Source: Sipunculus nudus | Taxonomy: Eukaryota; Annelida; Sipuncula; Golfingiida; Sipunculidae | Direction: 5' to 3' | DNA length: 64,000 nucleotides | Assembly: GCA_026874595.1 (NCBI GenBank) | Contig: CM049319.1 | Location: 67,483,917-67,547,916, forward strand | Shown: piece by piece, positions 19,675 through 31,675 of the stretch | How the letters are laid out: each line of letters opens with the position of its first letter | How positions within the stretch are numbered: the first letter of the stretch is position 1 | Made by a program: the position numbers and the translations under genes | Notes under the pieces: model-generated | Told to the model about the DNA's origin: nothing | Database searches by the model: none | Seen by the model: only the letters and a program-made list of their open reading frames with translations

Positions 19675-21714
19675 TAACATATGACAAAAGAAGGCTTCAT
19701 CCTTACAGGGCTAAGGTATAAGATCTGGTCATAGGTAGTTTGATTATCTACACTTCATTTAAAAGCAGTTTAACGACTTTGGCAAAGGAATACCCCTCGG
19801 CAGTCTTGCATTACTAATTGTGCAATTACACAGCATTCTGCCAACCCCCCCCCCCCCCCTTCCATCATAGGTGTGTGGATCATAAACACTTCATTGATAA
19901 GCAGTTGACCACGCGGCAGTCTTGCATTACTAATTGTGCAATTGCAATGCTTGCTGCCAACCCCCCCAACCCCCCTCTTTCTGATTCAGAATAAACTTTA
20001 GTCGTACATAGCTTTCATTGAGCTCATAATATTTAATACAATTATGCCTACCCTTGTGCTTGTTCCACAGGTTTTACCAACTTGTTTGACATTTATTGCT
20101 GAATAATTGTTCTGTTTTATGTATGTCATAACATCTGTAGACATAAATTGTGATGTGTGTTATCCAATTCCCACTTGTTTTATGTTACTTTTCGGGCAAA
20201 CAATGTCCCAACTGTTTGTACAAGTACCCCATTGTCTTATATTGAAACTGTATTGTTCTTGTGGTGTTCCCACTTTGATAATTTTAGTGTCGAAGGGCCA
20301 AAACATTTAGTGTCATGTGTGTTATCCAATTCCCACATGTTTTATGTTACTTTTCGGGCAAACAGTGTCCCCACTGTTTGTACAAGTTACCCCATTGTCT
20401 TATAAAGAAGCCTATATTGTTCTTGTGCTGTTCACACTTTGATAAATCTAATGTCAAAACGTCGAAATATTTATGTCTTGTGTTGTTTTTGTTTTAGTCT
20501 ATGTAATGCTTAATACTTATTTCTTGGTACAACATTTATATGTGCGATATGTGTTACCCAATTCCCGCATGTTTTATGTTACTTTTCAGGGACAACATGT
20601 CCATTTTATTATTGTTTCTTGTGGGACCACATTTATATAATTTATGTTATGTGTTACCCTGTTCCCACTTGCTTTATGTTACTTTTCAGGGACAGACTGT
20701 CCATGTTATCATTATTACCCACCGGTTCACTGCCACATACAAAACTCCCATAAGCATACTACAATATATATAGGCAGTGTTTGTTTTCCAATTTGTTCCT
20801 ACAATTAAGGGCAGTGTTTACAAGTACATTGCCCCCCCCCCCCCCCCACACCCCAAACTTAACCTAGTGCCCATTTTCTGGGGTTCATTACTGATTACTA
20901 ATCTGTCGTGTTATGTGTTATAATATCTACATAATTTGTGATATCTGTTACCCCATTCCTGCATGCTCTATGTTACTTTTCAGGGACACAGGTTCCTTAT
21001 TGTTAGTACTGGTTACCCCATTATCAAAATATACAAGCGTATATTGTTCTTGTGCTGTACCCCCTCTGATATATTGTCCTATTATTACCCTGTTTATTGT
21101 CAAAGTGCCAAGACCTTACCTAGTGTTTTGTGTCGTTTCAGTTTTTCAGATGTTATCACTATCTGGAGCACTTTTTACCGGGACATTGCCCCGTATATTT
21201 GTCTTGGGGGGGGGGGGCATTATAACAGCTCAGGTCCATAAAAAGTGGACTACCTGAATTACAAATAGTTTTAAATGGTTCTTGTGCTGTTCCCCCGTGA
21301 TATTTGCTCTATCTTACACATATTATTTATTGGGGGGGAGGGGGCGTTACATCTATTCTGACACTTTATTGTGATTGATCTGCTAAGTAAATTTTCCATG
21401 TCATTAAATGATTATGTACTCATAATCTCATTACATAATCCCTCTCTGGCACAAAGGACCAAGTACCAGTTAAGATAATACTAGTGGCCATATTAGTACC
21501 CCATTACATTTGACAAGACATTCCAGTTAAGGCAATTTGGGCGAAAATTATCAGCCTTGCCAGTTATAAATTCTTTAAGTATTTTCATGCCATTACATAA
21601 TACATTTCAGACGTAAGTCCTAGTAAGATCCGCTCAGTATTGCAGGGTTTTTTAACATGTGTGAACTTCATTAATTCCATAAGTATTTTCCTGCCATCAA
21701 ATTTTACATTTCAG
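19675..21714 (+). other. Ngaro internal non-coding region with tandem repeats
   Basis: It contains C-runs near 19847 and 20832 and, at 20150-20480, about two units of a 160-bp repeat (TGTGTTATCCAATTCCCAC, TTTTATGTTACTTTTCGGGC, GTCCCCACTGTTTGTACAAG). Weaker relatives follow to 21010. No protein is recognised. The matching region of copy 2 has three units. Confidence 0.65.
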
Positions 21715-23139
21715 ATGCCGCGTACACGTAAGAACCAGCTGGATGCATCACCTATAATAACCCGCGACCAGTCAACAAGAAGAGCCAATGTCCAGCAACA
21801 GGACAGCAACAGGAAATTCAAGGCAACCTCTGCCAGAGCTCCAAGCAGACGAGCACGCCCATATGACCCACATCAGGAACAACAGCCAGGAGGACCCGAC
21901 TTCTCCCAGCAGCCTGTGCTCCAAGCAAGTATGCAGTCGCAGCCTGGCTCTCAAGGTTCAAATGAATTGTCACCCGCAATGTTAAGAGCAATTCAGACCG
22001 CTGTCAACTCGGCCATGGCAGCAGGGTCCAGCCAGTCAAACAGCACTACCACGCTACGTGCTCCAACACAACGGCTGTCGACCGCAGCCAGCTTCGCCAC
22101 AGCAGCAGGTCCGAGTGGGTCCACCAACACTACCACATCAGGGTTGTCACCACAGCAACAACCGACCACAGCCAACCCGTCCACGGAAGATTGCACCAGC
22201 CAGGCCTACAGGTCCGCTACACTCCCTACACAGGCACAGCTACCTACAACCAATTTTACAAGCCCCACCGGGGTGGCACAGCCTTCAGTTCATCTAGCGG
22301 AAGGCAACAATGCTCAGGTTACTGCATCTGTAACAGGACAGACCGCACAGACTCTGATACATGAATTGTTGGGTGAGTCATCACATTCCCCAGCAAAACA
22401 AAACCAATGTGAACCAGGTACAGCACAGGTACACAACCGCCTTTTCACATATGACACTATAACCGCAGGGATTGAGCTTAAAGATCACACAGATATCATC
22501 TCCCAAAAATATTTTGACTTAACTAAACTGTTACCTCAACTTGGGTTTCAGGTGGGGGATAAAGACAAAAATAGCAACCTCACACTCACTATCACCAATG
22601 ACCCTCACTCCCCACTATCATATCAACCCAAGACAAAAACCCGTACCATCAATTCAATCTCTGCATGGGTAGCTGCATACACCAGATATGCATTCATTAG
22701 GGTTTCCACCTTCCCGGAGGAAGCATTAGGGCACCTCCGGCACCAACACCAGGTGTGCCAGCTTCAAGCCATGTACCCTGGAACTCAGGCAATGAGTTTT
22801 TATGACCAAGCCTATCGTAAATATTGGGCCACCATCCCCCTGTTCCCATATGGAAGTCAACTGGATGGACTTATGGAGGAAGCCCGTAGTAAAGGTAACA
22901 TGATTCAGCCCTTTCGCGCAGGTTCCAACATTAAGAAATCATCCTCATCAGGGCCACAGGAATCCTTCAGTGTCCCCCCTGGGTTTTGCTTTGAATACAA
23001 CAAAACCACACGTTGCTCAAAGTATCACTGCTGCAGATATACCCACAGTTGTTTCATGTGCTTCTCCAGGGCACAACCACACAACCACCCACGCTGTAAC
23101 TGTAAAGAGTTTCCCCTCCAGGGAGCCTCCTCAAGGTAA
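21715..23139 (+). CDS. Ngaro gag-like protein
   Basis: 474 residues from the ATG of MPRTRKNQLDASP (start chosen because that ATG begins the basic N terminus; the frame opens further upstream at 21640). The N-terminal half is Ser/Thr/Gln/Pro-rich. The middle resembles DIRS/Ngaro gag (SAWVAAYTRYAFIRV, YPGTQAMSFYDQAYRKYW). The C terminus has a Cys/His cluster around CSKYHCCRYTHSCFMC and a later H/C pair, as is usual in the group for nucleic-acid binding. The ATG directly follows TTACATTTCAG, which resembles a splice acceptor. Confidence 0.8.
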   Translation: MPRTRKNQLDASPIITRDQSTRRANVQQQDSNRKFKATSARAPSRRARPYDPHQEQQPGGPDFSQQPVLQASMQSQPGSQGSNELSPAMLRAIQTAVNSAMAAGSSQSNSTTTLRAPTQRLSTAASFATAAGPSGSTNTTTSGLSPQQQPTTANPSTEDCTSQAYRSATLPTQAQLPTTNFTSPTGVAQPSVHLAEGNNAQVTASVTGQTAQTLIHELLGESSHSPAKQNQCEPGTAQVHNRLFTYDTITAGIELKDHTDIISQKYFDLTKLLPQLGFQVGDKDKNSNLTLTITNDPHSPLSYQPKTKTRTINSISAWVAAYTRYAFIRVSTFPEEALGHLRHQHQVCQLQAMYPGTQAMSFYDQAYRKYWATIPLFPYGSQLDGLMEEARSKGNMIQPFRAGSNIKKSSSSGPQESFSVPPGFCFEYNKTTRCSKYHCCRYTHSCFMCFSRAQPHNHPRCNCKEFPLQGASSR

Positions 23140-24770
23140 ACTGTCACGCAACAGCTCCCAAGTTCTCTCCCTCAGCGTAGGGTGCAACCAGGAAATTCCC
23201 ACCCCCATAGTCAAGGACAAACTGGCTAGATGCCTAGAAGGATATAATTCAACAGAATATAGATTCCTGGTGGAAGGTTTCTCACATGGGTTTTGTATAA
23301 ACCACCAAGTCCCGTTAAAACCTGGAGAATACCCTAACCATCCTTCAGCGACATCTAACATAAAGTGTGTCTGGCAGAAAGTCCAGAAAGAAATTGCCCT
23401 TGGCCGAGTGGAGGGACCTTTCTCATCGCCCCCTTTTCCAAATTTCAGTTATTCTCCTCTAGGTTTAATTCCCAAGAAAGATGGGAAATATAGACTCATT
23501 CATAATCTCTCCTTCCCAGCAGGCATTCCTTTCAGTGAATGAAGGTATACCTAAAGTTAACACTGCAGTACAATATGATACATTAGACTATTGCATACGC
23601 ATAATACAGAAAATAGGACATAATTGTCTCATTGCCAAAGCAGATATAGAAGATGCCTTTAGGCTTATTCCCATATCTAAAACTGACTATCCAAAACTAG
23701 GTTTCAAAGTCCAGGATTCCTATTTTTATGACCGGTGTTTGCCAATGGGCTGTTCTGCATCATGTCAAATATTTGAACGTTTTAGCAGTGCAATACAATG
23801 GATCTTGGAAACAAAATTTGAGGTAAAGTTCATGTCCCATATCTTGGACGATTTTATGTTTTTTGGCACCCATAACACGCCAGAGTGTAATAACTCGCTG
23901 CAAGCATTCTTAAGGCTGGCAAAAGTCATTAACTTGCCCATTAAACATAAACAAACGGTATTTCCCTCCACTACAGCCACTTTGTTTGGTATTGAAATTG
24001 ACACCAAAAAAGGGACAATGAGATTACCCTCAGACAAACTACTCAAAACTAAACAAGCACTACAAGAAGCGAGAACTAGACATAAAATTAAGGTTAAACC
24101 CTTACAATCCCTTCTCGGCCTGCTCAATTTCGCTTGCCTGGTGATCGTACCAGGAAGAGCATTTCTACGCAGACTTCACAACCTGTTATTATACAAAGTA
24201 AATCCCAAGCCACATGACTGGATTCGGATTACATCAGAGGCCAAAAAAGATTTGGAAGCTTGGGGGGTTTTCCTAGAACATTTCAACGGCCGAGCACTCA
24301 TCATGCATGAGAGATGGCTGGAGTCTAACGAGCTGCAATTATTTACAGACGCGGCAAAAAGCAAGGGCTTTGCAGCAGTTAATAAGACTCGCTGGTTTGC
24401 ACACCCATGGCCTAAGGATTGGCTTACCAAAATATAGCATCTTTGGAACTCTTTCCTATCGTACTAGCAATTGAAATTTTGGGGCGATTTATGGAGAAAT
24501 CATAGAGTCAAATTTAATTGCGATAACATGCCAGTGGTCGAGGTTATTAACAGACAGTCAGCCAAAAAACCCAGATATTATGTCTCTCACTCGCAGACCA
24601 GTCCTGGATTGCATGAAATTCAATATACTTTTTAAAGCAATTCACATCCCAGGAGCCCACAATACATTAGCCGATCTCCTGTCTCGTTTACAGATAGCAA
24701 CAGCCAGAGCCATAGATCCACACTTGGATGCGCAACCGACTGCAGTCCCCGACCAACTACTCCCACAGTA
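23140..24770 (+). pseudogene. Ngaro reverse transcriptase/RNase H, frameshifted
   Basis: The RT start (GLIPKKDGKYRLIHNLSFP) lies in one frame to 23542. The rest (KADIEDAFRLIPI, LPMGCSASCQIF, catalytic HILDDFMFFG, GIEIDTKKG) lies in another frame to 24437. The RNase H start ELQLFTDAAKSKGFAAV follows. Further frame breaks occur at about 24428, 24480 and 24563, where this copy has run-length differences from copy 2. The first break, near 23525-23545, is shared with copy 2. Sequence content is good, but no single frame is open. Confidence 0.85.
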
Positions 24771-25670
24771 GTGCAACAAGCAGCTGCGCTTCTGATGGGC
24801 AGTTTATCAAGGAACACACAAGCTTCTTGCAAACGAGCCTTAAGGCACTTAAATGCATTTTGTCAATCACAAGGGGGCTTGTCTCTGCTCCCATGCAGCA
24901 CAGACACTATCATTAGTTTCATTGTACATAGACTACAAGAGAATTCAGCCCCATCTACCATCATCTCACAAATATCTGCCGTCAATTTCTTACACAAAGT
25001 GGCAGGCTTGCCATGCCCCTCAGATTGCTTCTCAGTTAAGAAGATGATATCAAGCCTGGGTAAACGGTCAAAACAAATTGACAACAGACTACCTATTACA
25101 TTACCCATATTGAACAGTTTGATTGAAGCACTGCCGTCAGTATACCAAAACCAATTCGTGCAGTCACTTCTTAAGGCTATGTTTCTAATTGCATTCCATG
25201 CCTTTCTACGATTAGGCGAGCTTACATACTCTCAAAATCAACCAGCAAACACAATAAATTTTGATCAAGTAAGTTTTTGCAATGGGACCGTTAAAATCAC
25301 TATGACTCGCTACAAGCATGCCCCATCAAACCATCAAACTGTTTTGGAAGTGCAACCCAGTTCCAATCAATTCTGCCCAGTCAAAGCACTAGCAAATTAT
25401 TGCACTCACAGACCTGAACTTCCTGGGCCATTATTTTTGCTCAAAAATGGTGCACCAATGACACGCAGTTTTTTCTGTAACGCCCTCTCACAGTGTTTGT
25501 CTGCATGCGGTTACCAAACTACTAGGTTTAAGAGCCATAGTTTCAGAATAGGCGCCGCTACCCATGCAGCATCTCTCGGATTGTGTAACAGTGTAATAAT
25601 GCAATTGGGGAGGTGGCACTCTAGAGCTTTCATGAGGTATATCAGATTTCTTACTCTACCTCTCCAATGA
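24771..25670 (+). CDS. Ngaro tyrosine recombinase
   Basis: 299 residues with the full phage-integrase-type catalytic set in order: Arg147 (FLRLGEL), Lys182 (TRYKHAP), His256 and Arg259 (SHSFRIGAAT), His283 (GRWHSRAF) and nucleophile Tyr290 (MRYIRF). The N-terminal half is a SAM-like DNA-binding region. Tyrosine recombinases integrate DIRS/Ngaro cDNA through circular intermediates without target-site duplication. The frame is intact here and in copy 2 (nine residue differences by my count). Confidence 0.92.
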   Translation: MQQAAALLMGSLSRNTQASCKRALRHLNAFCQSQGGLSLLPCSTDTIISFIVHRLQENSAPSTIISQISAVNFLHKVAGLPCPSDCFSVKKMISSLGKRSKQIDNRLPITLPILNSLIEALPSVYQNQFVQSLLKAMFLIAFHAFLRLGELTYSQNQPANTINFDQVSFCNGTVKITMTRYKHAPSNHQTVLEVQPSSNQFCPVKALANYCTHRPELPGPLFLLKNGAPMTRSFFCNALSQCLSACGYQTTRFKSHSFRIGAATHAASLGLCNSVIMQLGRWHSRAFMRYIRFLTLPLQ

Positions 25671-25703
25671 GAACCCCCTCCCCCACCAAAAAGAATTATG
25701 CTT

Positions 25704-25976
25704 CCAGTAAGTGACTGGGGCTTGTATAGGATCCCCCATACCAGCCATTTTTAAATACCCCGGCCTGTTAAACTAAAATGTGCTTCCAGTAAGTGACTGG
25801 GACTCATTTACAATATCATTTACAATATCATCATACACAAGCCGTCTTTTAAATCCTCAGTACTAAAATACGCCTCTAGTAAGTAACTGGGGGCTAGTAC
25901 TTATAACTCCATCCTCCATCAGCCAAGCAAATCCCAACTACAGTCAAACTAATAGGTGCTCCCAGTAAGTGACTGG
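25704..25976 (+). promoter_or_regulatory. Four spaced hairpins CCAGT-AAGTG-ACTGG in the 3' region
   Basis: Near-identical 15-nt stem-loops at 25704, 25786, 25876 (CTAGT variant) and 25962, spaced 82-90 nt, between the recombinase stop and B1. Copy 2 has the same four. They may be RNA structures or recombinase/packaging signals. Function unknown. Confidence 0.5.
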
Positions 25977-26167
25977 GGCTCATTTAGTTACCATCATCAG
26001 GTCTCTTCAGTCCTAACTACTCACTTAATGTGTAATAGACCATAGCAAACTTGAGAACTTTATACCCAATATGACTCGAACTGGATGTGCGATTTTTTTG
26101 TTAAACTACCTGTCCTCCTGCTCCCCAATTCAAGTATGGTGGGGAGCACCTCTAGACGAGGCGCTTT

Positions 26168-26752
26168 GGCGGTAAGATCCCCTCATACTCGAATTTGGCT
26201 CCTTATTGTTAGTTCCAAAGTTTATTTTATCTCCAGTAAACATTTAGTCCAATATCTGAGGCCATATCAAGGGTTATATTATTATTTTAATTCTATTAGT
26301 TAGGCTAGAGGCTGGTAAAATGTAGGTTGCTCATAGAAAGTTCGCACATGATCCTAGATTTAATTAGCTGAGTTAATGCAGGTCTGTTGACAATAGGTGC
26401 TGGTGTTTATGCTTTTCTGTACTGTATTATTTAATTATGTGTATTTTCTTAACTCTTCTGTTTTACCGAACTGTATTTTGATGCAGATATGTGTAATTTT
26501 TGTATATCTATACATTGTATAAGGTTTCATGTAAATCCTGCAGTTACTGAATTGCGACTGGTATTTAATATACCAGTCATTACGGACTCATTACAGGAGG
26601 AAAGCTCCACTACATGATCTATGTGTTTCAGACTAGTTTCACTTTTCCATACACCTTGTTTTTATTTGTACATTTCTACTTTTGCGTCATAATAAATGAC
26701 AATTTATCATCTATATTTGGTCTCTTTATCTGTGGCCGGGAGGGGCATAAAT
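26168..26752 (+). repeat. Split direct repeat B1
   Basis: Starts GGCGGTAAGATCCCCTCATA and ends GGCCGGGAGGGGCATAAAT. Nearly identical to B2 (27059) and B3 (27953). Confidence 0.85.
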
Positions 26753-27058
26753 GACTATTGGTGTCCTCACACCAAATAGCTTTATGCCTCTAGCTACAGA
26801 TCCCAGGGTACCCCCTCATTAGTCTCGGGACTTGTGCATCTCATTACCTCAATTTCAATATCATCCAATCCCAGTCTGCGTAATCGTCCCACGTCAGGTC
26901 CAGTTTACACAGTGCATTACAACCATATCATCGTCCATTCCCGATTCAACATTGGACCAAGCAACAGCTACAAATTCACCTCCACCTCCCTACCATCCAC
27001 CCTTATCTTTACTTTGATTTTGACATGTCTTTGGGCTAGTTTACATTCAGCAGTGGGG
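26753..27058 (+). repeat. Split direct repeat A2
   Basis: Copy of the left end A1, without its internal 290 bp. Confidence 0.82.
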
Positions 27059-27645
27059 TGGCGGTAAGATCCCCTCATACTCGAATTTGGGTCTTATTGT
27101 TAGTTCCAAATTTTATTTTATCTCCAGTAAACATTTAGTCCAATATCTGAGGCCATATCAAGGGTTATATTATTATTTTAATTCTATTAGTTAGGCTAGA
27201 GGTTGGTAAAATGTAGGTTGCTCATAGAAAGTTCTCACATGATCCTAGATTTAATTAGCTGAGTTAATGCAGGTCTGTTGACAATAGGTGCTGGTGTTTA
27301 TGCTTTTCTGTACTGTATTATTTAATTGTGTGTATTTTCTGAACTTTTCTGTTTTTACCGAACTGTATTTTGATGCAGATATGTGTAAGGTTTGTATATC
27401 TATACATTGTATAAGGTTTCATGTATATCCTGCAGTTACTGAATTGCGACTGGTATTTAATATACCAGTCATTACGGACTCATTACAGGAGGAAAGCTCC
27501 ACTACATGATCTATGTGTTTCAGACTAGTTTCACTTTTCCATACACCTTGTTTTTATTTGTACATTTCTACTTTTGCGTCATAATAAATGACAATTTATC
27601 ATCTATATTTGGTCTCTTTATCTGTGGCCGGGAGGGGCATAAATG
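27059..27645 (+). repeat. Split direct repeat B2
   Basis: Second B copy, with the same ends as B1. Confidence 0.85.
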
Positions 27646-27952
27646 ACTATTGGTGTCCTCACACCAAATAGCTTTATGCCTCTAGCTACAGATCCCAGGG
27701 TACCCCCTCATTAGTCTCGGGACTTGTGCATCTCATTACCTCAATTTCAGTATCATCCAATCCCAGTCTGCGTAATCGTCCCACGTCAGGTCCAGTTTAC
27801 ACAGTGCATTACAACCATATCATCGTCCATTCCCGATTCAACATTGGACCAAGCAACAGCTACAAATTTACCTCCACCTCCCCACCATCCACCCTTATCT
27901 TTACTTTGATTTTGACATGTCTTTGGGCTAGTTTACATTCAGCAGTGGGGTG
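27646..27952 (+). repeat. Extra A unit (A3)
   Basis: A third A copy, nearly identical to A2, making the tail a tandem of about 893 bp. Confidence 0.82.
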
Positions 27953-28541
27953 GCGGTAAGCTCCCCTCATACTCGAATTTGGGTCCTTATTGTTAGTTCC
28001 AAATTATATTTTATCTCCAGTAAACATTTAGTCCAATATCTGAGGCCATATCAAGGGTTATATTATTATTTTAATTCTATTAGTTAGGCTAGAGGTTGGT
28101 AAAATGTAGGTTGCTCATAGAAAGTTCTCACATGATCCTAGATTTAATTAGCTGAGTTATTGCAGGTCTGTTGACAATAGGTGCTGGTGTTTATGCTTTT
28201 CTGTACTGTATTATTTAATAGTGTGTATTTTCTGAACTTTTCTGTTTTTACCGAACTGTATTTTGATGCAGATATGTGTAAGGTTTGTATATCTATACAT
28301 TGTATATGGTTTCATGTATATCCTGCAGTTACTGAATTGCGACTGGTATTTAATATACCAGTCATTACGGACTCATTACAGGAGGAAAGCTCCACTACAT
28401 GATCTATGTGTTTCAGACTAGTTTCACTTTTCCATACACCTTGTTTTTATTTGTACATTTCTACTTTTGCGTCATAATAAATGACAATTTATCATCTATA
28501 TTTGGTCTCTTTATCTGTGGCCGGGAGGGGCATAAATATAT
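27953..28541 (+). repeat. Extra B unit (B3), right end of Ngaro copy 1
   Basis: Ends at GGCCGGGAGGGGCATAAA followed by a TA run. This is the right boundary. Confidence 0.8.
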
Positions 28542-28559
28542 ATATATAATTATAACAGA

Positions 28560-31345
28560 AATACAACAGGTGACATGATGTTGGCGTACAACCATTATAA
28601 CAGTCATCAGTGTAATTCCGTGTTCATTCATGGGTGCAGAGGTTTATTGCTTGCCGGAATCAAAGATTTCGGCAAGCATATTGGTCAGTTGCGTATGTCT
28701 GTTTCTCTGTCTGTTTGTTGCTTGCCGGAAATCTTCGATTATCGCAAGCTGGTTGGTCAGTCGCGGACGTCTGTCTGTTTGTCTGTTTGTCTGTCATCTC
28801 TCTACAGGTCTCAATTTTGCACAGATCACTTTCAAACTTACACACTTTATAGATAATCAAAAATGCAAGAAGCCTATTGTTTTTGGTTAATATAGGGCAA
28901 AGGTCAAGGTCAAGGTCATCAAAACTTCTTAAAACGGTATTTTCTTCATATCTTTGTCACTATTAGTTGTATCTTCTTCAAACATAACTCATTTTAAACG
29001 TCATTCCAAGGCCAGTCATCTGGTGTGTAGCTGACTCAAATTTGCCGTAACCATGGTTACGAATTTTTGGGAAAAAATCATGATATTCGAAAATAAGGGG
29101 CCTTATTTTTCTAACTTTGGCAGTTTTACAGCTAGAGAGGTCTAGTTTTTTGCATCAGGTAGCATTTAACAAGTACTGCAAGATTTTATTACAGGTCTCG
29201 CGATATCTTGTATAATATCTCGTCAAACGAGAAATTTCGAGATTTCAGTAATCTTGCCTTGGAGGTCACAATTTTGCAGGAATCTTTTTGAAACTGACAT
29301 AGCGTAAGTCCTACACTATTATCTCGAAATAGTTTTTCCATTTTTTGAATGCAGCCGCTAGGTGGCGCTGTATGCAAACCTCCCCAACATATCATGTTTT
29401 GGCGATATCTCCAAAACTGTGAGCCTCAATTACATAAACTATAGCTTATTTTCTTCCTCTGGGTCTTTTCTAAATCCTGGTGGAGTCATTTTGACTCAAT
29501 CTTGAGTCACTTTGGCAGTGTGTCCGTCTGTTTCTCAGTTTTCATCAAACTCGCCTGCTTACCGGTTATGGCGTCTCACATATAGCATTCTACAGCTCAC
29601 AGTTTTGAAAGAATCCTTTTAAAACTATTACATCTTATGTCTTACACTAATATCTCGAAACGGATTTTTCCTTTTCCAGAATTGGCCGCTAGGGGGCAGT
29701 GCACTCAAACTTGCACAACATATCATTTTTGGCCATATCTCCAAAACTATAAACCTCATTTACATAAACTATAGCTTATTATCTTTCTCTGAGGTTTCTC
29801 CATCACATGATTAAGTCAACTGGTCTCAATCTTGGGTCAGTTTGTCAGTATGTTTGTCTGTTTGTCAGTTGTCCTCAATTTCGCCTGCTTCCAGGTGCTT
29901 GCGTCTCACATGTAGCATTCTACTGGACAGTTTTGAAGGAATCGTTTTGTAAATTACACTTGTCATATATCATGATGATATCTGGAAGTCCTATGTTTAT
30001 TATTCAAATAAGTCAAAGGTCAAGGACAAGGTGATCAAAATATATCAAAATCTTATTTTCTTTAGAACTTTGTTAATATTGGTTCTTTCTTCACAAACTA
30101 TGGATTATTTTCTTTCACTATTATACTGCTCGTTCATCTGACTAACTTTACATCATTTCCGGCAAGCGCGTGACCTCAGGTCATCTAGTTTGTTTGTTTG
30201 TCATCACTCTCCTGGCCACAATTTTGCCACAATAACCTTGAAACTTACAGGGATGATGAAAAACAAAATTTTTTGGTCCAAATAGGTCAAAGGTCAAGGT
30301 CGAGGTCATTAAAAGTATACAAAACGGGTTTTTCTTCATATCTTTGTAACTATTAGTCGTATCTACTTGAACTATAGCTCATTTTAATTGTCATCCAATC
30401 GCCTTTCTTCTGGTGGGTACCTGACTCAAATTTGCCGTTTCCATGGTAACACATTTACGGGGAAAATTTATCATATTTGAAAATCAATGGACTAATTTGT
30501 CAGTTTTAATGCTAGAAAGGTCTAGTTTTTTTGCATTAGGTAGCATTCGTTTAGTACTACATGATATATTTTGAGATATTTCGAGATTTCATTAATCTTG
30601 CCCTGGAGGCCACAGTTTTGCAGGATTTTTTTAAAAACTGATATTTTTCAAGTCTTACCCTAGTATCTCAAATTTGTTTTTTTCATTTTTTGGATACGGC
30701 CGCTAGGTGGCGCTTGATGCGAACCTCCCCAACATATAATATTTTGGCCATATCTCCAAAATTATAAGCCTCAATTACAAAAACTATAGCTTACTTTCTT
30801 CCTCTGAGTCTTCTCCGTAACCTGGTGTAGTCATATGGTCACAATTTTGTGTCCCTTTGTCAGTGTGTCTGTCTGTTTGTCAGTTGTCCTGAAATTTGTC
30901 TGCTTGCTGGTTCTTGCGTCTCACATATAGCATTCTACAGGCCACAGTTTTTTAAGAAGCATTTGAAAACTGATGCATATTATGTTTCACAGAAATATCT
31001 CAAAACATGTTTTTCATTTTCCGGATATGGCCGCCTGGTGGCGCTGCACATGACCTTCACACACATACCATTGTATTGGCCATATCTCTAAAACCCAAAG
31101 CCTCAATTACAGAAACTATGGCATATTTTCTTTCCCTGTGTCTTCTCCATGACCTAGTAATGTCATCTGGTCTCAATCTTGTGTCACTTTGTGTGTCTGT
31201 ATGTTTGTCAGTTGTCCTCAAATCTGCCTGCTTGCTTGTTCTTGCGCCTCATATATAGCATTCAATAGGCCACAGTCTTTTTCAGGAATCCTTTTAAAAC
31301 TGGTACATCTTATGTGTTACCCTAATATCTCAAAACAGATTTTTC
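28560..31345 (+). repeat. 331-bp-period interspersed/tandem repeat block, copy 1
   Basis: Repeating segments: GTCTGTCTGTTTGTCAG, CACATATAGCATTCTACAG, GGCCACAGTTTT, CCGCTAGGTGGCGC, AACCTCCCCAACATAT and GGCCATATCTCCAAAA. The CCGCTAGGTGGCGC landmark recurs with 331-bp spacing (29355 to 29686; 30700 to 31031). The block also carries AGGTCA repeats. It has no coding frame. The block ends abruptly about 31345, where 41131 of copy 2 continues. Confidence 0.8.
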
Positions 31346-31675
31346 ATTTTCCGGATATAGAGAAAAATATATGGTAAAAATATAGAGAGAGATAGTGAAA
31401 GGAAAAGTATTAATAAGGCAAGCATATATATTTATATATATATCATGAAAGTTTAAGATTTGAGAGAGGGAGAGAAAAAGAGAGGTCTAGGAAGGAGTGT
31501 AAAGATAGAAAGTATAAAAGAAATATACGGACAGAGAGAGAGAGAGAGAGTGAGAGAGAGAGTAAAAGGGAAATTATGAATAAGGCGAGCAGAAAAGATA
31601 GTATGTATAATGGAAGAATAATTTATTTATCCAGATTCTAATATCCAGCGCCGGTTAGGTGGTAGCATGAACTCT
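31346..31675. other. AT/GA-rich spacer
   Basis: GA-rich low-complexity sequence with no gene, between the repeat block and the foldback element. Confidence 0.5.

Larger units (their letters stand above)
18312..28541 (+). mobile_element. Ngaro-like (DIRS group) tyrosine-recombinase retrotransposon, copy 1
   Basis: The order is repeat A1, SGNH-hydrolase ORF, gag, RT/RNase H, tyrosine recombinase, then B1-A2-B2-A3-B3. Split direct repeats with a recombinase in place of an integrase are the hallmark of Ngaro/DIRS elements, and SGNH ORFs are known from Ngaro elements. The gag, SGNH and recombinase frames are open but RT/RNase H carries several frameshifts, so this copy is probably not autonomous. 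It is inserted beside a TA microsatellite. Standard Ngaro has one A-B unit after B1; here there are two. Confidence 0.85.

Noticed and set aside
26832-28402. Short frames in the A and B units (MCISLPQFQ..., MLVFMLFC...)
   Set aside because: They recur only because the split direct repeats are copied; no protein features.
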